NCBI RefSeq assembly: GCF_024753145.1
Contig: NZ_JANUGU010000002.1
Coordinates: 124,001 to 188,000, forward strand
Direction: 5' to 3'
DNA: 64,000 nucleotides
From: Massilia terrae
Lineage (GTDB): Bacteria; Pseudomonadota; Gammaproteobacteria; Burkholderiales; Burkholderiaceae_D
Positions 18,959 through 26,244 of this stretch are shown here, one piece after another (positions within the stretch are counted from its first letter, which is position 1; every line of letters starts with the position of its first letter). The notes under the pieces are model-generated. The model had not been told where the DNA came from, ran no database searches, and worked only from the letters and a program-made list of their open reading frames with translations. A program made the translations under genes and the position numbers.

Positions 18959-20668
18959 CTAGGCCGGCTCCACGAAGTCCGCCACGAAGGTGCGCTTCTC
19001 CTCGTCGGGGAATTCAATCGTTACCTGGTCGCCCGCCAGCGCGGCCACCACGCCTTCGCCATACTTCGCGACCCTGACGCGGGCACCGACCTCGAACGGC
19101 GGTGGCGGCGGCGCATGCTCGTCCGGCTGCGTATCGAATTCGTCGTCGCGGATTTCGATGTCCTCCGTGAGCGACTGCGACGGCGGGTTCAGGCAGTTAT
19201 CGCAGCGGCAGCACTTCTCGAAGCCGGGCACCTCGTCCTTGAAGTAATCGAGCAGCAGCTTCCAGCGGCAGAAGCCACTCACGGCGTAGCCGACCATCTG
19301 GTCGAGCGCTTCGCGGTCGCGCTCCTGCTTCTGCACGTAGACCTCGGCCAGTCCGTCGAAGACCGCGGCCTTCGGCTCCTGCGCGGTGACGAGGTATTCG
19401 AGCTTGCGGTTCTGGCGCAGCAGCTTGCCGTCCTTGAGCAGCTTGAGGCACACCTTCAGCTTCGAATCATGCTCCGCGATCTCTTCCTCGATGCGGGCCG
19501 TGGTCACGGGGCCGGTTTCGGCCAGCTCCCTCACCGCGTCGTACACGGCGCGCAGGTCGTTCGCGGCCGGGTAGTGCTTCACGAGGAAGAACTGCTGCAC
19601 GCGCTTGTCGTCTTGCAGGAACAGCAGCGTGCAGGTGGCGTCCTTGCCGTCGCGCCCGGCGCGGCCGGACTCCTGGTAGTACGCTTCGAGATTGGCCGGG
19701 ATCTGCAGGTGGACCACGAAGCGCGTGTCCGGCTTGTCGATGCCCATGCCGAAGGCGTTGGTGGCGACCATGACGCGCCGCTCGCCATCCATGAACATGT
19801 CCTGGTTGGCCTTGCGCTCGGCCGCGCGCAACTGGCCGTGGTAGATCGTGACCGATTCGGCGGCCTCCTCCAGGATCCTGTGCATCTCCTCGGCGGCCTT
19901 GACGGTGGCGGCGTAGACGATGCCGACGCCCTCCGCCTCGCGCACCAGCTTGAGCGCCTCGGCATACTTCTCGTCGGCGTTGGTCACTTGCAGCACGCGG
20001 TACTGCAGGTTGGGCCGGTAGATGCCGGTGTTGATCACCTTGATGCGCGGGCGATTCAGCTGGCGCCCGATGTCCTCGACCACGTCCTCGGTCGCGGTGG
20101 CGGTCAGCGCCAGCACTGGCGGGCTGCCCAGCGCCTGGATCGAAGCCACCATGTCGATATAGGCTGGGCGGAAGTCGTGGCCCCATTGCGAGATGCAGTG
20201 CGCTTCATCGACCACCACCAGGCCGATATTCACTTCCCGGAGCACTTCGACGAAGTCCGCCATCGCCAGCCGCTCCGGTGTGCAGAACACAATCTCGCAT
20301 TGTCCGGCCGCGATGGCGTCAAGGGCGGTGCGCTCCTCCTCGGCGGACAGGGTACTGTTGAGCTGCACCGCGCGGATGCCGAGCTCGGTCAGCTTGCCCA
20401 ACTGGTCCTTCATCAGCGAAATGAGCGGCGAGACAACGATCGTCATGCCGCCCAGGATGCGGGCGGGAATCTGGTAGCACAGGGATTTGCCACTGCCGGT
20501 CGGCATGATGGCGAGCGTGTCCTCGCCGTCCAGCACGCTGTCGATGACGCGCTGCTGGCCGTCGCGCAAGTGCTCGATCCCGAAGACCGTATGCAGCAGT
20601 TTGCGGATCGTGTTGCGTCGGATCGCGAGCAAGCCGCGATGCATCAGTTTGGGGTCGTGTCGGGTCAT
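18959..20668 (-). CDS. RecQ-family ATP-dependent DNA helicase with Tudor-like C-terminus
   Basis: A 569-residue 3' to 5' helicase. Walker A MPTGSGKSLCYQIPA, DEAH box VVVDEAHCISQWGHDFRP, motif VI ESGRAGRDGKDA, and a zinc-binding cysteine cluster (CRWKLLLDYF, then EKCCRCDNC). There is no HRDC domain. Instead, after an acidic/proline linker (about 510-525), the last 45 residues (VGARVRVAKYGEGVVAAL onward) resemble the Tudor-like C-terminal domain of PcrA/UvrD helicases, which contacts RNA polymerase. It heads the ligase-associated repair operon with a 16-base gap to the exonuclease. Whether it functions with that set is inference from the linkage. Confidence 0.9.
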   Translation of the reverse strand: MTRHDPKLMHRGLLAIRRNTIRKLLHTVFGIEHLRDGQQRVIDSVLDGEDTLAIMPTGSGKSLCYQIPARILGGMTIVVSPLISLMKDQLGKLTELGIRAVQLNSTLSAEEERTALDAIAAGQCEIVFCTPERLAMADFVEVLREVNIGLVVVDEAHCISQWGHDFRPAYIDMVASIQALGSPPVLALTATATEDVVEDIGRQLNRPRIKVINTGIYRPNLQYRVLQVTNADEKYAEALKLVREAEGVGIVYAATVKAAEEMHRILEEAAESVTIYHGQLRAAERKANQDMFMDGERRVMVATNAFGMGIDKPDTRFVVHLQIPANLEAYYQESGRAGRDGKDATCTLLFLQDDKRVQQFFLVKHYPAANDLRAVYDAVRELAETGPVTTARIEEEIAEHDSKLKVCLKLLKDGKLLRQNRKLEYLVTAQEPKAAVFDGLAEVYVQKQERDREALDQMVGYAVSGFCRWKLLLDYFKDEVPGFEKCCRCDNCLNPPSQSLTEDIEIRDDEFDTQPDEHAPPPPPFEVGARVRVAKYGEGVVAALAGDQVTIEFPDEEKRTFVADFVEPA

Positions 20669-20841
20669 GCCAGGAACTGTAAGCGCAGCGCGAGGCCAGC
20701 GGTATAGGACGCGGCCTACCCTCGTCGTAGGATGGGGGCGAAGGTATTTTCCTACAGGATCACGGAGTTGCCGCTGATACCTAAAGGGCGCCGGGGCAAC
20801 TAATATGAAACCGTCACGCAGCCCCCTCGCCGGAGGACATC

Positions 20842-20964
20842 ATGAACCGCTCGCTCTTCATCGCCTTGACGGCATTTCAACTGGCACTGGCCAGCGCGGC
20901 GGCCTGGCTGCTGTATGAGAGCGAAGCGCTCAGCGGGGCGGCGGCGTTGGTTGCATTGCATTGA
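20842..20964 (+). CDS. Small hydrophobic protein, 40 residues, unknown
   Basis: Starts MNRSLFIALTAFQLALASAA and continues AWLLYESEALSGAAALVALH. It has a strong ribosome site (CGGAGG) five bases before the ATG, GC-rich third positions like its neighbours, and one hydrophobic helix that could be a membrane anchor. A 15-base palindrome TTGCATT-G-AATGCAA overlaps the stop. Divergent from recQ and facing ahpF. I do not recognise a family; a chance frame is possible. Confidence 0.5.
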   Translation: MNRSLFIALTAFQLALASAAAWLLYESEALSGAAALVALH

Positions 20965-20995
20965 ATGCAAACGAACATTGGATTTCATTGACAGC

Positions 20996-21029
20996 ACGTC
21001 GTCCCCGCGTAGCTGCGCGGGGACGACGT
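20996..21029. repeat. REP hairpin, long perfect stem
   Basis: A 14-bp perfect stem ACGTCGTCCCCGCG/CGCGGGGACGACGT with a 6-nt loop, between the small protein gene and ahpF. It lies 32 bases past the ahpF stop and may help end that transcript; no T-run follows. Confidence 0.7.
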
Positions 21030-21060
21030 TCTACCTTATATCAGGTGCAGGTGATAACTA

Positions 21061-22638
21061 TTAAGCCGCAGCCGCAACCGGCTCCTCCTCCACCGACGAG
21101 CGGACGAGGTAGTCGAATGCGGACAGCGACGCCTTCGCGCCCTCGCCCACCGCGATCACGATCTGCTTGAAGGGCACGGTGGTGACGTCGCCGGCGGCGA
21201 AAATCCCCGGCACCGAGGTCTCGCCGCGCGCATTGACTTCGATCTCGCCAAAGCGCGACAGTTCCACCGTCCCTTTCAGGAACTCGGTATTCGGCACCAA
21301 GCCGATCTGCACGAACACGCCTTCCAGCTCCAGCTTGCGCGAGGCGCCGCTGTTGCGGTCGGTGTAGCTCAGGCCGTTGACCTTCTTGCCGTCGCCATGG
21401 ATCCCGGTGGTCTGCGCCGAAGTGATGATGTCCACATTGGCCAGGCTCTTCAGCTTTTTCACCAGGATCGCGTCGGCACGCAGCGCGTCGCCGAATTCGA
21501 TCAGCGTCACGTGCGCCACGATGCCGGCCAGGTCGATCGCCGCTTCCACACCCGAGTTGCCGCCGCCGACCACCGCCACGCGCTTGCCCTTGAACAGCGG
21601 ACCGTCGCAGTGCGGGCAGTAGGCCACGCCGTGGTTGCGGTATTCCTTTTCGCCCGGCACATTGATCTCGCGCCAACGGGCGCCGGTCGCGAGGATCACG
21701 GACTTAGTCTTGAGCACCGCGCCGCTCTCGGTCTGCACCTCGATCATCTTGCCCGGCACCAGCTTGCTGGCGCGCTGGGTGTTCATGATCTCGACCTCGT
21801 AGTGCTTGACGTGCTCTTCCAGCGCGATCGCGAAGCGCGGGCCGTCGGTTTCCTTCATCGACACGAAGTTCTCGATCGCCAGCGTGTCCAGCACCTGGCC
21901 GCCGAAGCGGTCCGCCACCACGCCGGTACGGATGCCCTTGCGCGCGGCATAGATGGCTGCCGCCGCGCCGGCCGGACCGCCGCCGACGATCAGCACGTCG
22001 AACGGTTCCTGCTTCGACAGTTCGGCCGCCCTGCGCGCGCCGCCGGCGGTGTCCAGCTTGGCGAGGATTTCCTCGACGCTGGCGCGGCCCTGGCCGAAAT
22101 ATTCGCCGTTCAGGAACAGCATCGGCACCGCCAGGATCTGGCGCGCTTCCACTTCGTCCGGGAACACGCCGCCGTCGATCGAAGTGATCTTGATGCGCGG
22201 GTTGATGATGGACATCGAATTCAGTGCCTGCACCACTTCCGGGCAGTTGTGGCAGGACAGCGAGATATATGCCTCGAACTCGAAGTCGCCGTCGAGGTTC
22301 TTGATCTGCTCGATGACGGCGTCGTCGAACTTGATCGGATGGCCGCCGACCTGCAGCAGCGCCAGTACCAGCGAGGTGAATTCATGGCCCATCGGAATGC
22401 CGGCGAAACGGACCGCAACATCGGAACCGGCGCGCTTGATCGCGAACGAAGGCTTGCGCAGCGTGTCGTCGTTGCTTTCCAGCACGGTGATCTTGTCGGA
22501 CAGTGCCGCGATCTCGTGCAGGAGTTCCTTCATCTCGGCCGCTTTGGGCGATGCATCAAGCGAGGCGACGAGCTCAATCGGCTGCACCACGCGTTGCAAA
22601 TAGGCTTGCAGTTGCTCTTTGAGACTTGCGTCCAGCAT
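21061..22638 (-). CDS. ahpF: Alkyl hydroperoxide reductase subunit F
   Basis: Flavoprotein that transfers electrons from NADH to AhpC. The 525-residue protein has the N-terminal double-thioredoxin-like domain with redox pair Cys129/Cys132 (LSCHNCPEV), FAD-binding [17 protein letters not shown], the thioredoxin-reductase-type active site [10 protein letters not shown], and NADH motif [17 protein letters not shown]. The ending [22 protein letters not shown] is typical. It lies downstream of ahpC with a 178-base gap containing a strong hairpin, so its level may be set below that of AhpC. Confidence 0.97.
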   Translation of the reverse strand: MLDASLKEQLQAYLQRVVQPIELVASLDASPKAAEMKELLHEIAALSDKITVLESNDDTLRKPSFAIKRAGSDVAVRFAGIPMGHEFTSLVLALLQVGGHPIKFDDAVIEQIKNLDGDFEFEAYISLSCHNCPEVVQALNSMSIINPRIKITSIDGGVFPDEVEARQILAVPMLFLNGEYFGQGRASVEEILAKLDTAGGARRAAELSKQEPFDVLIVGGGPAGAAAAIYAARKGIRTGVVADRFGGQVLDTLAIENFVSMKETDGPRFAIALEEHVKHYEVEIMNTQRASKLVPGKMIEVQTESGAVLKTKSVILATGARWREINVPGEKEYRNHGVAYCPHCDGPLFKGKRVAVVGGGNSGVEAAIDLAGIVAHVTLIEFGDALRADAILVKKLKSLANVDIITSAQTTGIHGDGKKVNGLSYTDRNSGASRKLELEGVFVQIGLVPNTEFLKGTVELSRFGEIEVNARGETSVPGIFAAGDVTTVPFKQIVIAVGEGAKASLSAFDYLVRSSVEEEPVAAAA

Positions 22639-22716
22639 GATGGGTTCCTTTGATTCGAGGAGAAATAAGAAGGGCTACCGCCCTGCGGCCAATGGCTGGC
22701 CACGAATCGAACACGG

Positions 22717-22742
22717 GGACAGGCAGGCGCTGCCGCCTGTCC
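22717..22742 (-). other. Strong hairpin in the ahpC-ahpF spacer
   Basis: GGACAGGC/GCCTGTCC (22717-22724 with 22735-22742) with three further inner G-C pairs after a bulged base. A second, weaker stem TTGCCGC/GCGGCAA lies at 22781-22801. Neither is followed by a T-run on the minus strand, so RNA processing or stability control is more likely than full termination. Confidence 0.5.
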
Positions 22743-22816
22743 GCGTCGCCGCGCGGCTGCAGCCACGCGGTGTTGATACCTTGCCGCCGCGCTAGCGGCA
22801 ACGCTGGGGAGACTGC

Positions 22817-23380
22817 TTAGATCTTGCCGACCAGGTCCAGCGAGGGCTTCAGGGTTTCGGCGCCTTCGGTCCATTTCGCCGGGCACACTTCGCCCGGGTG
22901 CGATGCGACGTACTGGGCTGCCTTCACTTTGCGCAGCAGTTCCGATGCGTCACGGCCGATGCCGAGGTCGTGCACTTCCATCACTTTGATGGTGCCGCTC
23001 GGGTCGATCACGAAGGTGCCGCGCAGGGCCAGGCCTTCTTCTTCGATCATCACGCCGAAGTTGCGGGTCAGGGTGCCGGTCGGGTCGCCGATCAGGGCGT
23101 AGTTGACTTTCTTGATGGCATCCGAGGTGTCGTGCCATGCCTTGTGCGAGAAGTGGGTGTCGGTCGATGCGCCGTACAGCTTCACGCCGATCTTGTCGAA
23201 TTCCGCTTGCAGGCTTGCCAGGTCTTCCAGTTCCGTCGGGCACACGAAGGTGAAGTCGGCCGGGTAGAACATGATCACGGACCAGGTGCCTTTGAAGTTC
23301 TCTTCGCTGAGGTCGACGAACTTGCCGTTGTGGTAGGCGGTTGCTTTGAACGGTTTGATCTGGGTGTTGATAAGGGACAT
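22817..23380 (-). CDS. ahpC: Alkyl hydroperoxide reductase subunit C (peroxiredoxin)
   Basis: Typical 2-Cys peroxiredoxin that reduces hydrogen peroxide and organic peroxides. The 187-residue protein starts [20 protein letters not shown]. Peroxidatic Cys47 lies in [13 protein letters not shown] and the resolving cysteine in [13 protein letters not shown], near residue 166. The frame extends 37 codons further upstream, but the ATG at 23380 has the ribosome site CAGGAGATGTC and the family N-terminus. A well-spaced promoter and an OxyR-like site lie upstream. Confidence 0.98.
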   Translation of the reverse strand: MSLINTQIKPFKATAYHNGKFVDLSEENFKGTWSVIMFYPADFTFVCPTELEDLASLQAEFDKIGVKLYGASTDTHFSHKAWHDTSDAIKKVNYALIGDPTGTLTRNFGVMIEEEGLALRGTFVIDPSGTIKVMEVHDLGIGRDASELLRKVKAAQYVASHPGEVCPAKWTEGAETLKPSLDLVGKI

Positions 23381-23422
23381 GACATCTCCTGTTTGGGTGG
23401 TGAAAAACGCTAGCCGGTACGT

Positions 23423-23451
23423 AGTGTAATCGGCCATATCGAAACTGTAAA
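23423..23451 (-). promoter_or_regulatory. ahpC promoter (-35/-10)
   Basis: Minus strand: -35 TTTACA (23446-23451, 5/6 match), 17-base spacer, -10 TACACT (23423-23428, 4/6). The predicted transcript starts about 36 bases before the ahpC ATG. Confidence 0.6.
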
Positions 23452-23488
23452 ATGAATTGAACAGATGCTGTCGATTGATTTTAGCTAT
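23452..23488 (-). promoter_or_regulatory. Candidate OxyR binding site
   Basis: Directly abutting the -35 is a 37-base segment with the OxyR layout of four tetranucleotides at 7-base spacing: ATAG, CAAT, ATCT, TCAT. That is 11 of 16 matches to ATAG-N7-CTAT-N7-ATAG-N7-CTAT. The position next to -35 is where OxyR activates ahpC in other proteobacteria. Confidence 0.45.
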
Positions 23489-23497
23489 CAAAGCGCC

Positions 23498-23576
23498 GTC
23501 GTCCCGGCGGAGGCCGGGACCATAGACCGCGTGCGTGTACGCTCAGCATGGGTCCCGGCCTGCGCCGGGACGACGC
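23498..23576. repeat. Inverted pair of REP hairpins
   Basis: Two GTCCCGGC/GCCGGGAC hairpins (23501-23520 and 23552-23571) with 4-nt loops, heads inward (CCATAGACC and CTCAGCATGG) and GTCGTC/GACGAC outward. The pair ends directly at the stop codon of the leftward kinase gene. Confidence 0.8.
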
Positions 23577-24818
23577 TCAGGGGTGGTGGTCTGTTGTCTC
23601 CGCAGCAGGCTGCTCGGGGGCGGCACCGCTTGATTCACACCGCGGCAGGGTCAGCGTGAAGACCGAGCCCTCGCCCGGCGTGCTCACCACCGACAGCTCG
23701 CCGCCATGCGACTGCGCCAGCTGGCGCGAAATGTAGAGGCCCAGCCCCAGGCCCTTCGGCTCACCGTTCCTGGCCACCCGCTCGAACGGCTCGAAAATGC
23801 GCAGCATGTCCTCCGGCGCGATGCCACGCCCCTGGTCGCGCACTTCGATACGCACCTGGTCGCTGTCGGCGTTGACACTGACCTCCACCGGTTTGCCGCC
23901 GCCATAGCGCAGCGCATTGGTCAGCAGGTTGACGATCACCTGCTCGATGCGAAACTCGTCCCAGCAGCCGCCCACGTCCTCATGCGGCCGCAGCGCGATG
24001 CTGCCGCCCGCCGCCGAGGCATGCACCGACAGGTCGCTGACCACGCGGTCGAGCAGCGCCATCAGCTCGACCTGCGCCGGCCGGATCGACAGCTTGCCGC
24101 TGCGGATGCGCGACACGTCCAGCATGTCGTCGATCAGCCGGATCATCGCCTTGATCTGGCGCTCGTCGCGGCGCACCATCGCGTCCAGCTTGTCCGGCGC
24201 GAAGGCGGCCAGGTTGCCGCGCTTGATCTGCAGGCTGCGCATCTGCGATTCGAGGAACAGGGTGTTGAGCGGCGTGCGCAGCTCATGCGCCACCAGCGAC
24301 ATGAACTCGTCGCGCATGTTCAGTGACCGCTGCAGTTCTTCCTGCGTCGCGTTCAGCTGGCACAGCAGCGCTTCCTGCTCGCGGCGGCTGCGTTCCAGCT
24401 CCTCGATATGGCGGCGCGCCTCGCGCCGCTGGCGGTCGAGCGTGACGAACACCTTCACCTTGCCGCGCACCGCGTCCGGGTCGAGCGGCTTGTGCAGGAA
24501 GTCCACGGCCCCGCTCTCGTAACCCTTGAACGCATAATTGAGCTCCTTGCCGGCCGCGCTGACGAACACGATCGGGATGTCCCGCGTGCGCTCGGTCCCG
24601 CGCATCAGCTCCGCCAGCTCGAAGCCGTCCATGCCCGGCATCTGCACGTCCAGGATGGCCAGCGCGAACTCGTGATCGAGCAGCAGCGCCAGCGCCTCCT
24701 CGCCCGACTGGGCGCGGTAGATGACGCGCTGGTCGTCGCGGATCAGGGCGTCGAGCGCCTGCAGGTTCTCCGGCAGGTCGTCGACGATCAGCACATTGCT
24801 GGGTTCTAGCTGGCTCAT
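23577..24818 (-). CDS. Response regulator-histidine kinase fusion (REC-HisKA-HATPase)
   Basis: A 413-residue soluble signalling protein. Receiver domain (about 8-120) with Asp57 (LAILDVQMPGMDG); short coiled coil (about 128-170, RRHIEELERSRREQEALL); HisKA with His178 ([12 protein letters not shown]); HATPase with VNLLTNALRYGGGKPV, DQGRGIAPEDM and GLGLGLYISRQL. No transmembrane segment is seen, so input comes through phosphorylation of the receiver, presumably by the hybrid kinase at the head of this operon. The ATG overlaps the cheB stop by 4 bases. The C-terminus ends at a REP pair. Confidence 0.93.
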   Translation of the reverse strand: MSQLEPSNVLIVDDLPENLQALDALIRDDQRVIYRAQSGEEALALLLDHEFALAILDVQMPGMDGFELAELMRGTERTRDIPIVFVSAAGKELNYAFKGYESGAVDFLHKPLDPDAVRGKVKVFVTLDRQRREARRHIEELERSRREQEALLCQLNATQEELQRSLNMRDEFMSLVAHELRTPLNTLFLESQMRSLQIKRGNLAAFAPDKLDAMVRRDERQIKAMIRLIDDMLDVSRIRSGKLSIRPAQVELMALLDRVVSDLSVHASAAGGSIALRPHEDVGGCWDEFRIEQVIVNLLTNALRYGGGKPVEVSVNADSDQVRIEVRDQGRGIAPEDMLRIFEPFERVARNGEPKGLGLGLYISRQLAQSHGGELSVVSTPGEGSVFTLTLPRCESSGAAPEQPAAETTDHHP

Positions 24819-25420
24819 TGTTCCTCCAACTTCGGCAACAGCGCGGCAATTGCGGCGAGCCGCAACACCAGGTGCGGCGCGCTGCGCGCGATGGCCTGCT
24901 CGGGCATCGTCGACGCCTGCGCTTCAAGCGGGTCCTGCACAATCGTCAGGCCGCCGCAGGCCCTGATGCGGGCCATGCCGGCGGCGCCATCCTGGTTCGC
25001 GCCGGTCAGCAGGATGCCGGCCAGCGCCGGGCCATACGCGTCGGCGGCCGATTCCATCAGCACGTCGATCGCGGGGCGCGCGTAATTCACCGGCGGCTCG
25101 CAGCTCAGGGAAAAACTGCGGTCCTCCTCGACCGACAGGTGATAAGCCGGCGCCGCAAAATAAATGGTGCCGCCGGCGATGGCTTCCTTGTCGGCGGCCT
25201 CGCGCACCGGCAGATGCACGCGCGATGCGAACAGCTCCGCCAGGCGGCTTTCACGGTCGGGCGGCATGTGCAGGATGCACACTACCGCCAGCTTCAGCGA
25301 AGCCGGCAGCGCCGGCAGCAGCATGAGCAGCGCTTCGATGCCGCCGGCCGACGCGCCGATCACCAGCGCCTCGATGTGGCGCCCGGCCAGCAGCTGCCCG
25401 ACCTGTTCGTTGGTCGTCAT
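24815..25420 (-). CDS. Stand-alone CheB-type methylesterase
   Basis: A 201-residue protein made only of the CheB catalytic domain; the usual N-terminal receiver is absent. Active-site elements are visible: Ser in IGASAGGIEAL, His in CILHMPPDRES, Asp in LTGANQDGAAGM. CheB removes methyl groups from glutamates of chemoreceptors, but no receptor gene is nearby, so the target here could be another signalling protein. The start at 25420 ([10 protein letters not shown]) overlaps the cheR stop by 4 bases; the open frame further upstream lies inside cheR. Confidence 0.92.
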   Translation of the reverse strand: MTTNEQVGQLLAGRHIEALVIGASAGGIEALLMLLPALPASLKLAVVCILHMPPDRESRLAELFASRVHLPVREAADKEAIAGGTIYFAAPAYHLSVEEDRSFSLSCEPPVNYARPAIDVLMESAADAYGPALAGILLTGANQDGAAGMARIRACGGLTIVQDPLEAQASTMPEQAIARSAPHLVLRLAAIAALLPKLEEQ

Positions 25421-26244
25421 GCGCCCGCCTTCCGGTACAGCTTCTCGCGCCGCGCCAGCACCTCGAAACGGCTGGCCCAGGCCGAGAACTCGATGCTCTC
25501 CTTGCTGCCCAGCCCGAGGAAGCCGCGGTGGCACAGCGACTCGTGGAACAGCCCAAGCACGCGGTCCTGCAGGCGCCGGTTAAAGTAGATCATCACGTTG
25601 CGGCAGCTGATGAAATGGGTCTCGGAGAACACGCTGTCGGTGGCCAGGCTGTGGTCGGCAAAGGTCACGTTCTCGACCAGCGCACGGTCGAAGCGCGCCC
25701 CGCCGTACGCGGCCGTGTAGTAGTCCGAGAATGCGCGCCGGCCGCCCGCCTTCTGGTAGTTTTCGGTGTACAGCTGCATGCGGTCGAGCGCGAACACCCC
25801 GCGCCGCGCCGCTTCCAGCGACTCCGGGTTGATATCGGTCGCGTAGATCATGGCCCGCTCCAGCAGCCCTTCTTCGTGCAGGACGATCGCAAGCGAATAC
25901 ACCTCCTCGCCGGTGCTGCAGCCCGCCACCCAGACCTTCACCGAAGGATAGGTCTTCAGCAGCGGCGCCACCTGCGTGCGCAACGCGGCGTAATAGTCCG
26001 GGTCGCGAAACATTTCGGTCACCGGAATGGTCAGGTATTGCAGCAGCCGCGCGAACGCGGCCGGGTCATGCATCACGCGCTCCTGCAGGGCCGACACGGT
26101 GTTACAGCCCAGCTCACGCAACGCGACCAGCACGCGGCGCTTCTGCGAGGCCCCGGTGTAATCGCGAAAGTCATAGTTATACTTCAGATAGACCGCTTCC
26201 ACCAGCATCTTGATTTCGATATCGATGTCGCTGTGCGGCTTCAA
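25417..26244 (-). CDS. CheR-type methyltransferase
   Basis: S-adenosylmethionine-dependent glutamate methyltransferase. A helical N-terminal domain ([20 protein letters not shown]) is followed by the catalytic domain with [27 protein letters not shown] and [14 protein letters not shown] place the start at TTG 26244 (then AAG CCG CAC), which overlaps the TGA of the upstream kinase (TTGA). This gives 275 residues and keeps the 4-base overlap pattern of this operon. The next ATG, at 26208, would cut into the conserved helix. Confidence 0.88.
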   Translation of the reverse strand: MKPHSDIDIEIKMLVEAVYLKYNYDFRDYTGASQKRRVLVALRELGCNTVSALQERVMHDPAAFARLLQYLTIPVTEMFRDPDYYAALRTQVAPLLKTYPSVKVWVAGCSTGEEVYSLAIVLHEEGLLERAMIYATDINPESLEAARRGVFALDRMQLYTENYQKAGGRRAFSDYYTAAYGGARFDRALVENVTFADHSLATDSVFSETHFISCRNVMIYFNRRLQDRVLGLFHESLCHRGFLGLGSKESIEFSAWASRFEVLARREKLYRKAGA

